The position numbers were made by a program, and so were the translations under genes. A stretch of 64,000 nucleotides of DNA from DATBVX01 sp963696675 (GTDB lineage Bacteria > Pseudomonadota > Gammaproteobacteria > Steroidobacterales > Steroidobacteraceae). The notes below the pieces were generated by a model that saw nothing but the letters and a program-made list of their open reading frames with translations, had not been told where the DNA came from and did not search any database. The stretch covers positions 1 through 64,000 of the forward strand of contig CAVOLM010000039.1 of assembly GCA_963696675.1 (NCBI GenBank), given 5' to 3'. Shown piece by piece: positions 40,190 to 51,768 of this stretch (its first letter is position 1; every line of letters starts with the position of its first letter).

Positions 40190-43053
40190 ATGACGCAAGG
40201 CGCGGCCGAGGATCTCTGGCACCTGAGCATCGACGACCTGTTCGTCACGCCGGTCGAGACTCCGCCTCTCGAGGGCCCGGGTCCGTTCGTCATCAATCTC
40301 AGCGCGTCGACCGCCCCAATCGGGATTCCCGCCACGGGCGTGTCCGGATTCGAAAAGCTCAAGCTCTACCAGCTCTCCCGCAAGGAAGATGGGCGCGATC
40401 GGTTCCGCCTGCGCCTCGGGTTCTTCGACACACCTGCCGCAGCCAATGAAGCCCTCGCGGCGCTGCGCGAGCTGTATCCAAGCGCTTTCGCAACCAATGC
40501 GACTGAAGATGATCAGCGCTTCAATCCGGCGCGCCCGCGCCCACCCAAAGGCGGAGCCCGTGGTGGCGGCGGCCGCACAGAATTCGTCAGGACACGCCCA
40601 CGCGCGCAACGCAGTTCGCAGCGATTCGGGTCGGCGCGGCAAGAAGAAGGACGTACGGCGCGATCACGCTGCACACCCTCGTGGCACGGAGACGCACGGA
40701 GCGCACCGAAACAAGCCGGCGTCGCGTAATGGCCATGTGCATGGTCCCGCCAAGAGTGCGCTGCATCTGGCTCAGCTGGGCGTAATCAAGGAAGAGAGCA
40801 TCGACGTCGAGTCGATCCTGCTTGCGGCTCTTGCTCCGGCCACATCTGACAAGCCCCAGTCGGCACCCAGCAAGCCTGAGCCGGCGCCAGGCAAGACCCA
40901 CCAGCAAAACAATGCGCGCCACACAGCGAAGCCGGGTCACGGTTCGAAACACTCGCGTCCGCATTCCAAGCCTTCCGAAGCCAAGCACCATGCTTCGCGC
41001 CCACGTCGCGAAGTCGAGCGCGCCCGCGCCGGCGGTCGTAGCGCCTCCGGTCGCATCACCCGCGCCGAGTCAGCCTGCGTCGCTGCGAAGCCCGAGATTC
41101 CGACGCTGACGACGTCGATGCCAGCGCCAGGCCCGGCGCGCCGGTCGAGGCATTGCAACCCGACGAAGTCTCCGACACCGCTCGTTCCCCCGCCTGTCCT
41201 CGAGGAGGCAGTCCTGCCCGTGCCATCGAGCGCTCCCGAGCGGATCGAAGCACCGGCGGATGTGGACAACGAGGCCAACATCGTGACGCACCCGCGCCTC
41301 GATGAGGCGCCTGCAGCAAACAGCGAACCGCCGGGCGCTGACATCCCGATCGATCTGCACTTCATCGATCGCATCTTCGATGACGACACGCCAACGGTCG
41401 AAGTGCTTGCTCTCGAATCGTCCGACGCCCTGCCTGCTGTCCAGGCAGGAGCCAAAGCAGATCGTCGAGCCAGTAGCAGCGAAACGAGAGTCGGCGCACG
41501 CAGCCGAGCCAGAATCCAAGGTGAGCGCGAAGCGGCCGCCGGCAGAGTCCGAGGCGCCTGCGATTTCCGCGCACGACATCATTGCGTTACTGACCCAACC
41601 CATTCCTGACTGTGCGTGCGAGCCAGAAGCAAGCGCACGTCGAGACCTGCCGCTCCTGAGCCGCAGACGCCCGCGTCCGTTCCGCCTCCAGCCGCACCGA
41701 GCGTGCAAGCGGCGGCAGAGACCCCGAGCGTCGACCGCACGTCACCTATTTCGAAGACCGCCGAGGCCGAGCCCGAGACTCGTACTGCGGCAGCGCCGTC
41801 TCCCCAGATCGAAGACGAGATTCCGACGCTCACCCAGATCGCCACAGCCGCATCGCCGCTCTCCGTGCCAGAGCCGGTCGAGGCTGAGGAGGTCTCTTCT
41901 CCGACGCTGCCTGCGCAGACCAGGGCCGAAGCCGACGCATCTGTCGGCGCGATTGCCGCCGGCATCGAGTCGGAGCTCGAGCTGATCCTGCCTGCGGAAG
42001 GCCCTGAAGGTTGATGCAGCTCCCGCGCCGAGCGCCGAATCTGCATCAAAGTTGAGGAGGCGCCAAGCTGCCGGCGCGCCGATCGAGCTCGAACTGGAGC
42101 TCGTGCCGGAGGAGCCGAGCGCCCCCGCACTCAGCGACGTTTTCGAAGAAGTGATCGTTGCGCAAGTCATACCGGCGCGACGCGAGCCGCCGCCCGTCGC
42201 GAAGTCGCACACCAATGTGCCGCCGACCGCATCGGCTACGCAGCACCGCGCCTGTGCCGCCGGCGCCAGTGTCTGTTACCGGCCGCGCGATTGCCCGCCG
42301 AGAGCATCTTCAAGGTCAAGAACCGGCCTGCGCAGACGACAACCGCACCTCCCGTCGCACCAGCCGAACCGGCGATCAAGCGGCCGGTGGTCATCTTCGA
42401 TGCGCCAATCGAAGATATGGACAGCACACAGACGTTGCGAGCGTTGACGCCTCTGGAGCTCAACGACGACTCACAGTCGAAATGGTTCGCCGTGCAGCTC
42501 GCGTTGTCCGAGGAACCGGTAAAGGTCGAGTCGCTTCCGCACATCGACATCTTCGACGAGTACCGCCTGTACTCAATATCGGGCATCGACCAGGGCAGGT
42601 TCCTGCACAGCCTGAGAATGGGCTTTTTCTCCGCCGAGAGCTCGGCGCAAGCCGTCGCCGGATATCTGCGTGCGTCGTTCGAGGACGCTGTGGTCAAGCG
42701 GGTGAGCATTGCCGAGCATGATCGCTTCGCGGAGCGCAAGGCGAAGCCGGAGAAAAAGGCAGAGCCGGAAACGGTCGCAGCGCGCGCGCCCGAAGCGAGG
42801 CGCAGCGACGTTCAACCCGCAGCCGCGTCCTCCAGCACGACGCCCAGCCCGTAGCACTGGGCCGATTCCAAAGGTCGCGCGCAAGCCACGCAGCTCGGTC
42901 GACAGTGCGCCCACGGGACGTCACCGCACGCTCGGCGAACAGCTCTACGACGAGGCGCGTGAGGTCGCTCTCTCGCAGAGCGCCATCCGTCGCATGCCGA
43001 AGAACTCCTCGCTCTGGTCGCGCCTGTTCGGCCAGGACAAGGACAAGCCGTAG
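40190..43053 (+). CDS. Large protein with two SPOR-like domains and a long Pro/Ala-rich linker (several frameshifts)
   Basis: About 950 residues once the frame is mended. The N-terminal domain (FEKLKLYQLSRKEDG, RLRLGFFDTPAAANEALAAL) and a second near the C-terminus (FDEYRLYSISGIDQG, SLRMGFFSAESSAQAVAGYL) share a SPOR-like beta-alpha-beta pattern. Between them lies low-complexity Ala/Pro/Glu/Lys sequence; the protein ends GRHRTLGEQLYDEAREVALSQ. I see no signal peptide or membrane helix, odd for a peptidoglycan-binding SPOR protein. The frame shifts at least six times (about 40.6, 41.1, 41.5, 42.0, 42.25 and 42.85 kb). GAGGAG precedes the ATG. Function is unknown; cell-envelope or division is a guess from the domain. 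Confidence 0.55.
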
Positions 43054-43238
43054 ACGTAGCATCGGGTCTCCGTTCACCGTCGTCCGCGGTGGGCGCCGGA
43101 GCTTCGCGCGCTCCCTCCAGGCGTTCACATCTCGTTCATCGACGGGGGCCCAGGATGCTATCCTGCCTCGGTTGCGGCAGCTTCGCGGTCAGCCGCACAA
43201 CCACTTGGGTGGCAAGGCAATAAGGGACCTCGCCGGCC

Positions 43239-43841
43239 ATGTCAGCCGGACTGCTCTATCTTGCATCGGCCTCCCCGCGTCGGCGGGACCTTCTCGACCA
43301 GATCGGAGTGCCCTGCCTGGTGCGTGCGGTGGATATCGACGAGTCCCGTCAACCTGAAGAGGACCCCCGCGATTACGTTCTGAGGCTCGCGCGCGCCAAG
43401 GCCGAAACTGCCTGGTCCCGATTCGCCGCATCGGAGGGCAAACCGGTCCTGGCCGCGGATACCGCGGTGGTTCTTGAAGGTGAAATCTTTGGCAAGCCGC
43501 GCGATCAAACCGAGGGCTCGGCCATGCTGGGCCGACTGTCGGGGCGCACTCACGAAGTGCTGACTGCCGTAGCCCTTCGGACACCGGCGGGGCTCGATAC
43601 GCGCGTGAGTGCGAGCCGAGTGACATTTCGGGCGCTCGCGCCGGGTGAACCTGAACGTTATTGGCAGACCGGTGAGGGCGCGGACAAGGCTGGCGCCTAT
43701 GCTGTGCAGGGGCACGCCGCCATGTTCATCACGCACTTGAGTGGAAGTTACTCGGGCGTCATGGGCCTGCCGCTATTCGAGACCGCAGAACTGTTGCAGC
43801 GCGCGGGATTTGAGTTATGGACGCAAACGCCTCGCCGGTAA
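43239..43841 (+). CDS. maf: Maf family nucleotide pyrophosphatase
   Basis: Maf proteins hydrolyse dTTP, UTP or modified nucleotides and are linked to septum inhibition. The 200-residue protein has the N-terminal LASASPRRRDLLDQIG signature, ADTAVVLEGEIFGKP with the catalytic Asp, and GAYAVQGHAAMFI near the end. Motifs fit the YhdE (dTTP/UTP) subgroup best. It is intact. Its TAA overlaps the ATG of rng (TAATG), so the two are coupled. Confidence 0.93.
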   Translation: MSAGLLYLASASPRRRDLLDQIGVPCLVRAVDIDESRQPEEDPRDYVLRLARAKAETAWSRFAASEGKPVLAADTAVVLEGEIFGKPRDQTEGSAMLGRLSGRTHEVLTAVALRTPAGLDTRVSASRVTFRALAPGEPERYWQTGEGADKAGAYAVQGHAAMFITHLSGSYSGVMGLPLFETAELLQRAGFELWTQTPRR

Positions 43842-45310
43842 TGACAGCGGAGATCCTGGTGAACGCGACCGCGCGCGAGTCACGTGCCGCCGTGGTCGAG
43901 AACGGCGTGCTGCAGGAAGTCTTCATCGAGCGCATCAGCCGGCGCGGCCTTACCGGAAACATCTACAAGGGCCGCGTGTCGCGGGTGTTGCCTGGGATGC
44001 AAGCCGCATTCATCGAGATCGGGCTCGCACGCACCGCTTTTCTGCATGCCTCCGACATTGCCAAGCCTGCCACGGATCCGGAAGGCGTGGAACTGCCACG
44101 CACCGAGAACGTGCGTGAGCTGGTGGCGGAGGGCGACGAGATACTGGTGCAGGTCGTAAAGGACCCGATCGGCAGCAAGGGCGCGCGCCTGACGACCTTC
44201 ATCTCCATTCCATCGCGTTACCTCGTCTACATGCCCAAGGGGCGCGGCATCGGCATCTCCGCCCGCATCGAAGCGGAGGACGAACGGCGGCGCCTGCGCG
44301 AGGCGGTGGGATTGTTTGCGACACCCGAAGATGCCGGCGGCTACATCGTGCGTACCGCTGCCGAAGGGGCCTCACTCGAAGCGATGCGAGCCGACATGCT
44401 GTTTCTCAAGCGGCTCTGGGAGTCGATTCGTGACAAGGGGCTCAAGGCGAGCGCCGGACAACTGGTGCACGAGGATCTGCCGCTACCCGTGCGGGTATTG
44501 CGCGATCTGCTCAACGAGGGCGTCGGACGGGTGAGCGTCGACAGCGCGGAGGCGCACCAGCGCATGATCGACTTCGCCCGCATGTTCATGCCCGAAAGTG
44601 CCACCAAGATCGAGTTGTATGGGCAACCCCGCGCGATTTTCGATCTGCACGGGATAGAAGAGGAAATCGAGAAGGCGCTCGATCGCAAGGTGCTGCTCAA
44701 ATCCGGCGGACACCTGATCATCGATCAGACCGAGGCGATGACCACGATCGACGTCAATACCGGTGCGTACGTAGGTCATCGCAACCTCGAAGAGACGATA
44801 TTCCGCACCAACCTCGAGGCTGCACTCGCAATTGCGCGCCAGCTGCGGCTGCGCAATCTGGGCGGGATCATCATCATCGACTTCATCGACATGCACGAAG
44901 AGGAGCACCGCCGGCAGGTGATCCAGGCCCTCGAGAAAGCACTCGATGACGATCACGCGCGCACCAGCATCTCGAGTGTCTCACCGCTGGGCCTGGTCGA
45001 AATGACGCGCAAGCGCACCCGCGAGAGCCTCGAGCACCTCCTGTGCCAACCCTGCCCGACTTGCCAGGGACGCGGATTCGTCAAGACGCCTGAGACCGTC
45101 TGCTACGAAATCTTCCGGGAAATCCTGCGCCAGAACCGTCAGTTCGAGTTTCAGCGGCTGCTGGTGCTCGCCCACCAGGATGTCATCGACTTGTTGCTGG
45201 ACGAGGAGTCGACTGCGCTCGCCGAGCTCGAGGCGCTGGCCGGTAAGCCGATTCGCCTGCAGACCGAGGCGCTCTATTCCGTGGACCAGTTCGACGTGGT
45301 GCTGATGTGA
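43841..45310 (+). CDS. rng: Ribonuclease G
   Basis: RNase G (CafA) is an endoribonuclease of the RNase E/G family that matures the 16S rRNA 5' end and decays some mRNAs. The 489-residue protein begins MTAEILVNATARESRAAVVENG like E. coli RNase G. It has the S1 domain (GNIYKGRVSRVLPGMQAAFIEIG), the DNase I-like catalytic part with TTIDVNTGAYVG and IIDFIDM, and the zinc-link CQPCPTCQGRG. I chose ATG 43841 over 43817 because it overlaps the maf stop and matches the family start. It is intact. Confidence 0.95.
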   Translation: MTAEILVNATARESRAAVVENGVLQEVFIERISRRGLTGNIYKGRVSRVLPGMQAAFIEIGLARTAFLHASDIAKPATDPEGVELPRTENVRELVAEGDEILVQVVKDPIGSKGARLTTFISIPSRYLVYMPKGRGIGISARIEAEDERRRLREAVGLFATPEDAGGYIVRTAAEGASLEAMRADMLFLKRLWESIRDKGLKASAGQLVHEDLPLPVRVLRDLLNEGVGRVSVDSAEAHQRMIDFARMFMPESATKIELYGQPRAIFDLHGIEEEIEKALDRKVLLKSGGHLIIDQTEAMTTIDVNTGAYVGHRNLEETIFRTNLEAALAIARQLRLRNLGGIIIIDFIDMHEEEHRRQVIQALEKALDDDHARTSISSVSPLGLVEMTRKRTRESLEHLLCQPCPTCQGRGFVKTPETVCYEIFREILRQNRQFEFQRLLVLAHQDVIDLLLDEESTALAELEALAGKPIRLQTEALYSVDQFDVVLM

Positions 45311-48300
45311 CCGAAGCTGTGCCCGGGACGCCGACGCCAGAACGGCCCGCCGCGCGCCGCGTCGTTGCGCTGGGTCGCGGGCCTTGCGGGTGGCCTCATC
45401 ATCCTGCTTGCGCTGCTGGTCGGCGCAATGCGCATCGCGATCGCACACCTGCCGGAATACCGTGATCAGATCCAGGCGTGGGTCAATGAGACTTCGCACC
45501 TGGACGTCCGCTTCAAGAGCATGGATGCGCGCTGGCGCTTCTACGGGCCGGAACTGTTCGTGAGCGACGTGGCGGTGCTGGCGCCGAAGGGTGGGCCGCT
45601 GCTCGCGAAGGCCCACGCCGCCAGCATTGGCTTCGACGTCTGGCGTGCGATGCTGCATGCCGAAATGCTTCCGGCGCGCATCACGTTGTTGCAGCCGGAG
45701 ATCGGTGTGGTCCGGACCCCGGATGGGCGTATCGAGCTCGAAGGGCAGGCGGCGCTCGAGGATCGCGAGCAGCGGTTCAAGATCGACGACCTGCCGACGG
45801 GACTCCTGAGCATCGAGGATGCCAAGGTCACTTTTACCGACCAGCAGGGAAAGCTGAGCGACCTGATCCTGAGAGGCGTGGAAGTCGGATTACGGCGCGA
45901 CCGACATGACCTCGAAGTGGAAGGCGAGCTCGATCTTCCGAATCGGATGGGAACGCGCCTGGCATTCGAAGGCGAGGCACACGGCGATCTCGCTACGCCG
46001 GAATCGCTGGGTTGGCGCGTGGACGCCAAGACGAATGGCATCGACCTGAAAGGGTGGCACGAGTTTCTGAGTGGCGCGCTCGCCGTACCCGATGCCGGCC
46101 GCGGCCGAATCCGCGCGACGGCCGCTTTCGTGGGTGCTCAGCTCACACGCGCTTCTGCGCAGTTGCAGCTTGCGGACGTGTTGATTCCGGCCTCGAGCAC
46201 GTTGGCCGAGCGACACGATCTATTCGAACCTTTCTGGCGATGTGCGACTGGATTGCAAGAAGGGGTTGTGGCGATTGACTGGCCGCGACGTGAGACTCGT
46301 CACGCGCGCTCACGCATGGGAGCCGGCGCGTATTTCCGCGGCGTGGAGTCGCAGCGACAGCGGGCTCGTCCAGCTCGAGGCCGAGGCGAACTACCTGCGC
46401 CTGGAGAATCTCGTGCCTCTCGCAACCTTGGCGCCCGAAGGAACTTGGCGCAGCCGCGTGACGGAGTTGCTGCCCGAAGGCGAAATCCGCGCGCTCAAGC
46501 TGAACTACGCGGCGGGCGATTCGGCGCCTGCACGCTATCAGGCGACCGCGCGTTTTGCCGAGCTGGGTTTTGCTCCGATCGGTGCTGCGCCGGGCCTGCG
46601 TGGCCTGCGCGGGGAGATGACCACCACCGAAACTGCCGGGCGCGCCTCGATCGACTCGCAGGCTGTGGTCTTCTCAATGCCGCACAAGTTCCGTGCCCCA
46701 TTGAGTGCCGATGTGGCGCGCGGGGACATTCACTGGGAGCACTCGACCGGAAGGCTGGCGTGTTTCAACCCGCAGCTTCGCCGTGCGCAATGCACACGCC
46801 AATGCCCAGGCAGATCTCGACCTGCTGCTGCCCGGCGATGCGAGCTCGCCGATTCTGAAGATCAACAGTCGCTTTCAGGACGCGGTCCTCACCGAGGCAT
46901 GGCGCTACCTGCCGATCGACAAGCTGTCCGAAAAAGTCCTCGCGTGGCTCGATGCTGCGCCGCTGGCGGGGCGCGCGCCGTCCGGGGAGTTCGTCTTCGA
47001 CGGCCCGACCCGGAGTTTTCCGTTCCGCAACGGCGAGGGGCTATTTCGCATCAGCTTCCCGGTCGCGGGCATGCGCCTGCACTATGCCGAAGGGTGGCCC
47101 GATCTCGAGAATCTCGCCGCGGACATCGAATTCAGGAATGCGGGTCTCACGGGCGTAGTTCGCAGCGCGACGCTCAATGGTTTGAGAATCGAGAACTCCA
47201 GGGCGCAATTCGTCGACTTCAGAACGGGCGAACTCACCATCAACGGACGCGCGACGGGCGATGTCGGTGATGCGCTCGGCTATCTGCAGAAGAGCCCGCT
47301 GGCCGACAACCTGGGGAGCCTGTTCGCGGATCTGCGTGGCAAGGGGCCTGTTGCCGCGACAGTCGACATCCTGCTGCCGGTCAAGAACATGGAGCAGCAC
47401 AAGGTCCTTGTCACCGCGCAGCTGAACCAGACATGTTCTGTCGCTCGTCGATACGGCGCAGGTACTGGAAGGGCTGCAAGGTGTCATCCAGTTCAACGAC
47501 AAGCTGCTGAGTGCTACGGACCTCACCGCGACTTATCTCGGCGGGCCGGCGCACATCGAGCTTTCACCGGAGGTGGCCGCCGGGCGCAAACATCCCGACA
47601 ACGTGATCCACGTTCGCGCTCAGACCCCGGTTCCGGCGCTGCGCCAGGCTTTCGAGGGCTCTGAATTGCTTTCCGCCGATGGCACGCTCGACTGGCGCGG
47701 GGTGATGCGCATTCCCATGGACTACGGCGACGAGCCTGAAGGAGTCCGCAAGGCGTCCCGTCACAGCGCGCATCAATTCCTCGCTGCGGGGCGCTGCGAT
47801 CAATCTTCCCGAACCGCTCGCCAAGCCCGCCGGCGACGTGCGCCCGCTACGAGTCGAAGTGCAATGGCCGGAGGCATCGACGGCGCTGGTGCGAGCGAGT
47901 TACGGCACTGACGTACGCTCGCAGCTCAGCTTCCAGCGCGATCGTTCCGGATGGAAATTCGATCGCGGTGGCGTGCACCTCGGGGAGAGCGATGCGCGTT
48001 TGCCATCGACGCCGGGTCTCGAGGTGCGTGGCAATGTCGAGCGTCTCGATGTGTCTCAGTGGCTCGCATTGCGCTCCAGCGGCAAAGGCAAAGGCGCCGT
48101 ATCGGACTACTTGCGCAGCGTTGAACTCACAGTCAGCGACTTGCAAATCTTCGGCATGCGCTTTCCGGACGTCAGCGGGAACCTGCTACCCACGCAGAGC
48201 GCGTGGTCCGTGACTGTGGACGGCCCGAAAGCGCACGGCACGGTTCAGGTGCCCTTCAACCTGACGGGCGATGAGCCGCTCGTGATCAACATGACACGCC

Positions 48301-49228
48301 TGGGCCTGGAGGCGGTGGATGTCCTCTTCCGAGGAGGGCGCCGACAACCAGGCCGACCCCAGGCAGTGGCCGAATATCACCGCGTCAGTCGATGAATTCG
48401 ACGCGTACGGCAAGCATCTCGGGGCGACGCACGCCGAGATCAAACGAGTTCCCGATGGGCTGAGCCTGCAGTCCTTCACGGCCAAATCAGCGGGCCACGA
48501 GCTCACTGCAACCGGAAGCTGGACCAACCCGCCGACCGGTGAGCGCGGTGACTTGAAACTCAAACTCGAGAGCACAGATCTGCAGCAGACCCTGGTGGAT
48601 CTGGGCTACGGCCCAGGGCTGACAGCGAAACATGGTCTACTCGAGGCGGATGTGAGCTGGCCGGGTGCACCGAGCGCGACACTCCTGGGGCGACTGAACG
48701 GCACGATGAAAGTAGAAGTGGAGGACGGACAACTGCTCAACGTTCAGCCCGGCGCCGGCCGTGTATTCGGGTTGCTGAGCATCGCCACGCTGCCGCGACG
48801 CCTGTCGCTCGATTTCTCGGACCTCACCGACAAGGGTTTCGCCTTCGACAGCATCCACGGCGACTTCACGCTCGAGTCGGGCGATGCCTACACGCAGAAC
48901 CTGCTGCTCAAGGGTCCCGCAGCGGAAATCGGCATGGTCGGTCGCACCGGACTCTGGCGACACGATTACGACCAGACCGTGGTAGTGACAGGAAGTCTCG
49001 GCCAGTCGCTGCCGGCCGCGGGCCTGCTGGCAGGTGGACCGGCCGTCGGCGCCGCGATGCTCCTGTTCTCGCAGATCTTCAAGGAGCCTCTCAAGGGCAT
49101 GGCACGCGGCTACTACCGCATAACAGGGTCCGTGGGAGAGTCCAAACGTGCAGCGGGTCGAAGCATCCGACGTCAAGAAGACCGAGAATGCGTTGCACGT
49201 CGTTGAGAAGAGGAAGGAGAAAGGATGA
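45307..49228 (+). CDS. yhdP: YhdP, AsmA-like phospholipid transport protein (about seven frameshifts)
   Basis: YhdP is a huge inner-membrane-anchored, AsmA-like protein that helps move phospholipids to the outer membrane with TamB and YdbH. The mended protein has about 1,300 residues: an N-terminal membrane helix (AGLAGGLIILLALLVGAMRI), then a long beta-groove repeat. The conserved C-terminal block includes DGQLLNVQPGAGRVFGLLS and YRITGPWESPNV. Shifts near 45.36, 46.24, 46.75, 47.44, 47.74, 48.32 and 49.13 kb all fit single extra bases. GTG at 45307 overlaps the rng stop; the TGA at 49226-49228 overlaps the next ATG. The order rng-yhdP-nit-tldD supports the call. Confidence 0.9.
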
Positions 49229-50040
49229 GCAGGATCGCCGCCATCCAGATGACATCAGGTCCGGAAGTGGCGCAGAACCTGGCCACGGCCGGACGGCTGC
49301 TCGAGGAAGCTGCTGCGCAAGGGGCCGCGCTCGCAGGCCTGCCCGAGAATTTCGCCATCATGGGACGTAGCGAAGCGGACAAGCTCGCGGTCTCCGAGGC
49401 CGATGGCGATGGGCCGATTCAGCAGTTTCTCGCCTCCACCGCGCGACGCCTCAAGCTGTGGATCATCGGTGGGACGATCCCTGTGCGTGCCGGCTCCGAC
49501 GGGCGCGTTGCTGCCGCGTGCCTCGTCTACGATGAGCGCGGTGAGCGTCGCGCACGTTACGACAAGATTCATCTGTTCGACGTCAAGGTGCCGGACAAGG
49601 CCGAGGAATATCGGGAATCCGCAACCATCGTGCATGGCCGCGAGCCTGTGGTGATCGATTCTCCCGTGGGAAAGCTCGGACTTGCCGTCTGCTACGATGT
49701 GCGCTTCCCGGAATTGTTCAGAAAGATGTCGGCCGCGGGCGCGCAAGTGTTCAGCCTGCCCTCGGCGTTCACTGCCCCAACGGGCCGCGCCCACTGGGAA
49801 ACATTGCTTCGTGCCCGCGCCATCGAAAACCTGTGTTTCCTGCTGGCACCGGCGCAGGCCGGCGTACATGTGAACGGGCGCGAGACCTATGGAGACACGA
49901 TGATCGTGGACTATTGGGGACGGGTATTGGCGCGCTTGCCGCGCGGCGCGGGTGTTGTCACCGCCGAGCTCGATCCCGAGCGGCAAGGGGAAGTGCGCCG
50001 CTCGTTCCCGGCGCTCGAGCATCGAATCTTCACGAGCTGA
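49225..50040 (+). CDS. Carbon-nitrogen hydrolase (nitrilase family, Nit1/YafV-like)
   Basis: A 271-residue cytoplasmic hydrolase with the nitrilase triad: Glu41 in LPENFA, Lys114 in RYDKIHLFD and Cys156 in VCYDVRFPE. It resembles the Nit-type omega-amidase/deaminated-glutathione amidase branch that clears damaged metabolites. It lies between yhdP and tldD as in other gammaproteobacteria. The ATG overlaps the yhdP stop (ATGA) and has a strong GGAAGGAGAAAGG ribosome site. It is intact. Confidence 0.92.
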   Translation: MSRIAAIQMTSGPEVAQNLATAGRLLEEAAAQGAALAGLPENFAIMGRSEADKLAVSEADGDGPIQQFLASTARRLKLWIIGGTIPVRAGSDGRVAAACLVYDERGERRARYDKIHLFDVKVPDKAEEYRESATIVHGREPVVIDSPVGKLGLAVCYDVRFPELFRKMSAAGAQVFSLPSAFTAPTGRAHWETLLRARAIENLCFLLAPAQAGVHVNGRETYGDTMIVDYWGRVLARLPRGAGVVTAELDPERQGEVRRSFPALEHRIFTS

Positions 50041-50051
50041 TCGATCCCGCA

Positions 50052-51503
50052 ATGATGAAACCCGCCAGCGAAAATCCTCTCGTTATCGCCCGCGATTCCC
50101 TGCTTGCGCCGTCAGGCCTCGACGAGGGTCGTCTGACGCGCGTGCTCGGCTCACTCATGGGCCACGCGATCGATAACGCGGACCTGTACTTTCAGTTGTC
50201 ACGCGAAGAGTCGTGGGCGCTCGAGGACAGCATCGTCAAGGATGGCAGCCACAGCGTAGAACAAGGTGTGGGCGTGCGAGCCATGAGCGGCGAGAAGACC
50301 GGCTTCGCGTATTCAGACGAGATCATTCTGCCGGCGCTGGAAGAAGCCTCGCGTGCGGCACGCGCGATCGCCCGTCAGGGCGATCCCCGGGCGGTTCAGG
50401 CGTGGACGCCGCGCGCCGGACATCGCTTGTATCTGCCGATGGATCCGCTGGTGACGATGACCGATGCAGACAAGGTCAGCCTGCTGGAGCGCATCGATGC
50501 GGAGACCCGTCGCATGGATCCGCGCATCGTGCAGGTCATGGCATCGCTCAACGGACTGCACGAAGTCGTCCTGGTGATGACGAGTGACGGTGTGATGGCC
50601 GCAGACGTGAGGCCCCTGGTCCGTATCAACGTGTCGGTGATCGCCGAGCAGAACGGTCGGCGTGAGCAGGGGTTCAGTGGCGGCGGCGGGCGCTTCGGTC
50701 TCAATGAGATCACTCTGGAGCGCTGCATCGGCCACGCCCGCGAGGCCGTGCGCCAGGCGCTGGTGAATCTCGAGGCGGTTTCGGCGCCAGCGGGCACGAT
50801 GCCGGTCGTGTTGGGCCCGGGCTGGCCCGGTGTGCTGCTGCACGAGGCGATCGGCCACGGCCTGGAAGGCGATTTCAACCGCAAGGGCACCTCGGCATTC
50901 ACGAATCGTATCGGGCAACGCGTGGCGTCCGAGCTGTGCACCGTCGTCGACGATGGAACGCTGGCTGCGCGTCGTGGTTCGCTCAATATCGACGATGAAG
51001 GCACGCCCACCCGGTGCACTACGCTGATCGAGAAAGGCGTGCTGAGGGGCTACCTGCAGGACAAGCTCAACGCGCGACTCATGGGCATGCAGCCGACCGG
51101 CAACGGCCGCCGCGAGTCCTTTGCGCACGTCGTGATGCCACGCATGACGAACACCTACATGCTCGCAGGACCGCACGATCCCGATGAGATCATCCGCTCG
51201 GTGAAGAAAGGCCTGTACGCAGTCAACTTCGGCGGTGGCCAGGTCGATATTACCTCGGGCAAGTTCGTTTTCTCAGCGAGCGAGGCTTACCTGATCGAGG
51301 ACGGCAAAGTGACCGCTCCGGTCAAGGGCGCAACGCTCATCGGCAATGGCCCCGATGTGCTCACGCGCGTCAGCATGGTTGGCAACGATCTCGAGCTCGA
51401 TGAAGGCGTGGGCGTGTGCGGAAAAGAGGGCCAGAGCGTACCGGTGGGTGTTGGCCAACCGACGCTCAAGGTTGACGCATTGACCGTGGGCGGCACGAAC
51501 TGA
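50052..51503 (+). CDS. tldD: Metalloprotease TldD
   Basis: TldD pairs with PmbA/TldE (58276-59625 here) to form a zinc protease that degrades unfolded peptides and matures microcin B17 and CcdA. The 483-residue protein carries the HExxxH motif HEAIGH (His264, Glu265, His268) with the following GLEGDFNRKGTSAF. GRRESFAHVVMPRMTNTY and VGVCGKEGQSVPVGVGQP are hallmark later segments. It is intact and begins 11 bases after the nitrilase gene, ending the maf-rng-yhdP-nit-tldD run. Confidence 0.96.
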   Translation: MMKPASENPLVIARDSLLAPSGLDEGRLTRVLGSLMGHAIDNADLYFQLSREESWALEDSIVKDGSHSVEQGVGVRAMSGEKTGFAYSDEIILPALEEASRAARAIARQGDPRAVQAWTPRAGHRLYLPMDPLVTMTDADKVSLLERIDAETRRMDPRIVQVMASLNGLHEVVLVMTSDGVMAADVRPLVRINVSVIAEQNGRREQGFSGGGGRFGLNEITLERCIGHAREAVRQALVNLEAVSAPAGTMPVVLGPGWPGVLLHEAIGHGLEGDFNRKGTSAFTNRIGQRVASELCTVVDDGTLAARRGSLNIDDEGTPTRCTTLIEKGVLRGYLQDKLNARLMGMQPTGNGRRESFAHVVMPRMTNTYMLAGPHDPDEIIRSVKKGLYAVNFGGGQVDITSGKFVFSASEAYLIEDGKVTAPVKGATLIGNGPDVLTRVSMVGNDLELDEGVGVCGKEGQSVPVGVGQPTLKVDALTVGGTN

Positions 51504-51768
51504 TCCGAGCTGCCCTGGCGGCGCGCGCCAGCGCCACAGCCTGCATGTCCTGTAAGGGTTTCCCATATCTGTGGAAACTCACTCCAAAGATCCGTAGCTG
51601 CGTCCACCGCTGAGCGCGAAACTGCTCGCGCGGCAGGACATTGACTGTCCGTGTCGGGTGCAGGATGCACGCCGCCGCCCTCGGACAGGGCCCTTGCTGC
51701 AGCAATGGCCCGACCGAGGGGCGATCGGCGGGTCGGAGCCGCTGATAGGAAAGGGAGGTGCAGATACC

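Noticed and set aside
40190..43053. Several separate small proteins instead of one giant SPOR-like protein
   Set aside because: Each fragment lacks its own ribosome site, and the low-complexity style runs on across each break in a shifted frame, which fits one gene with indels better.
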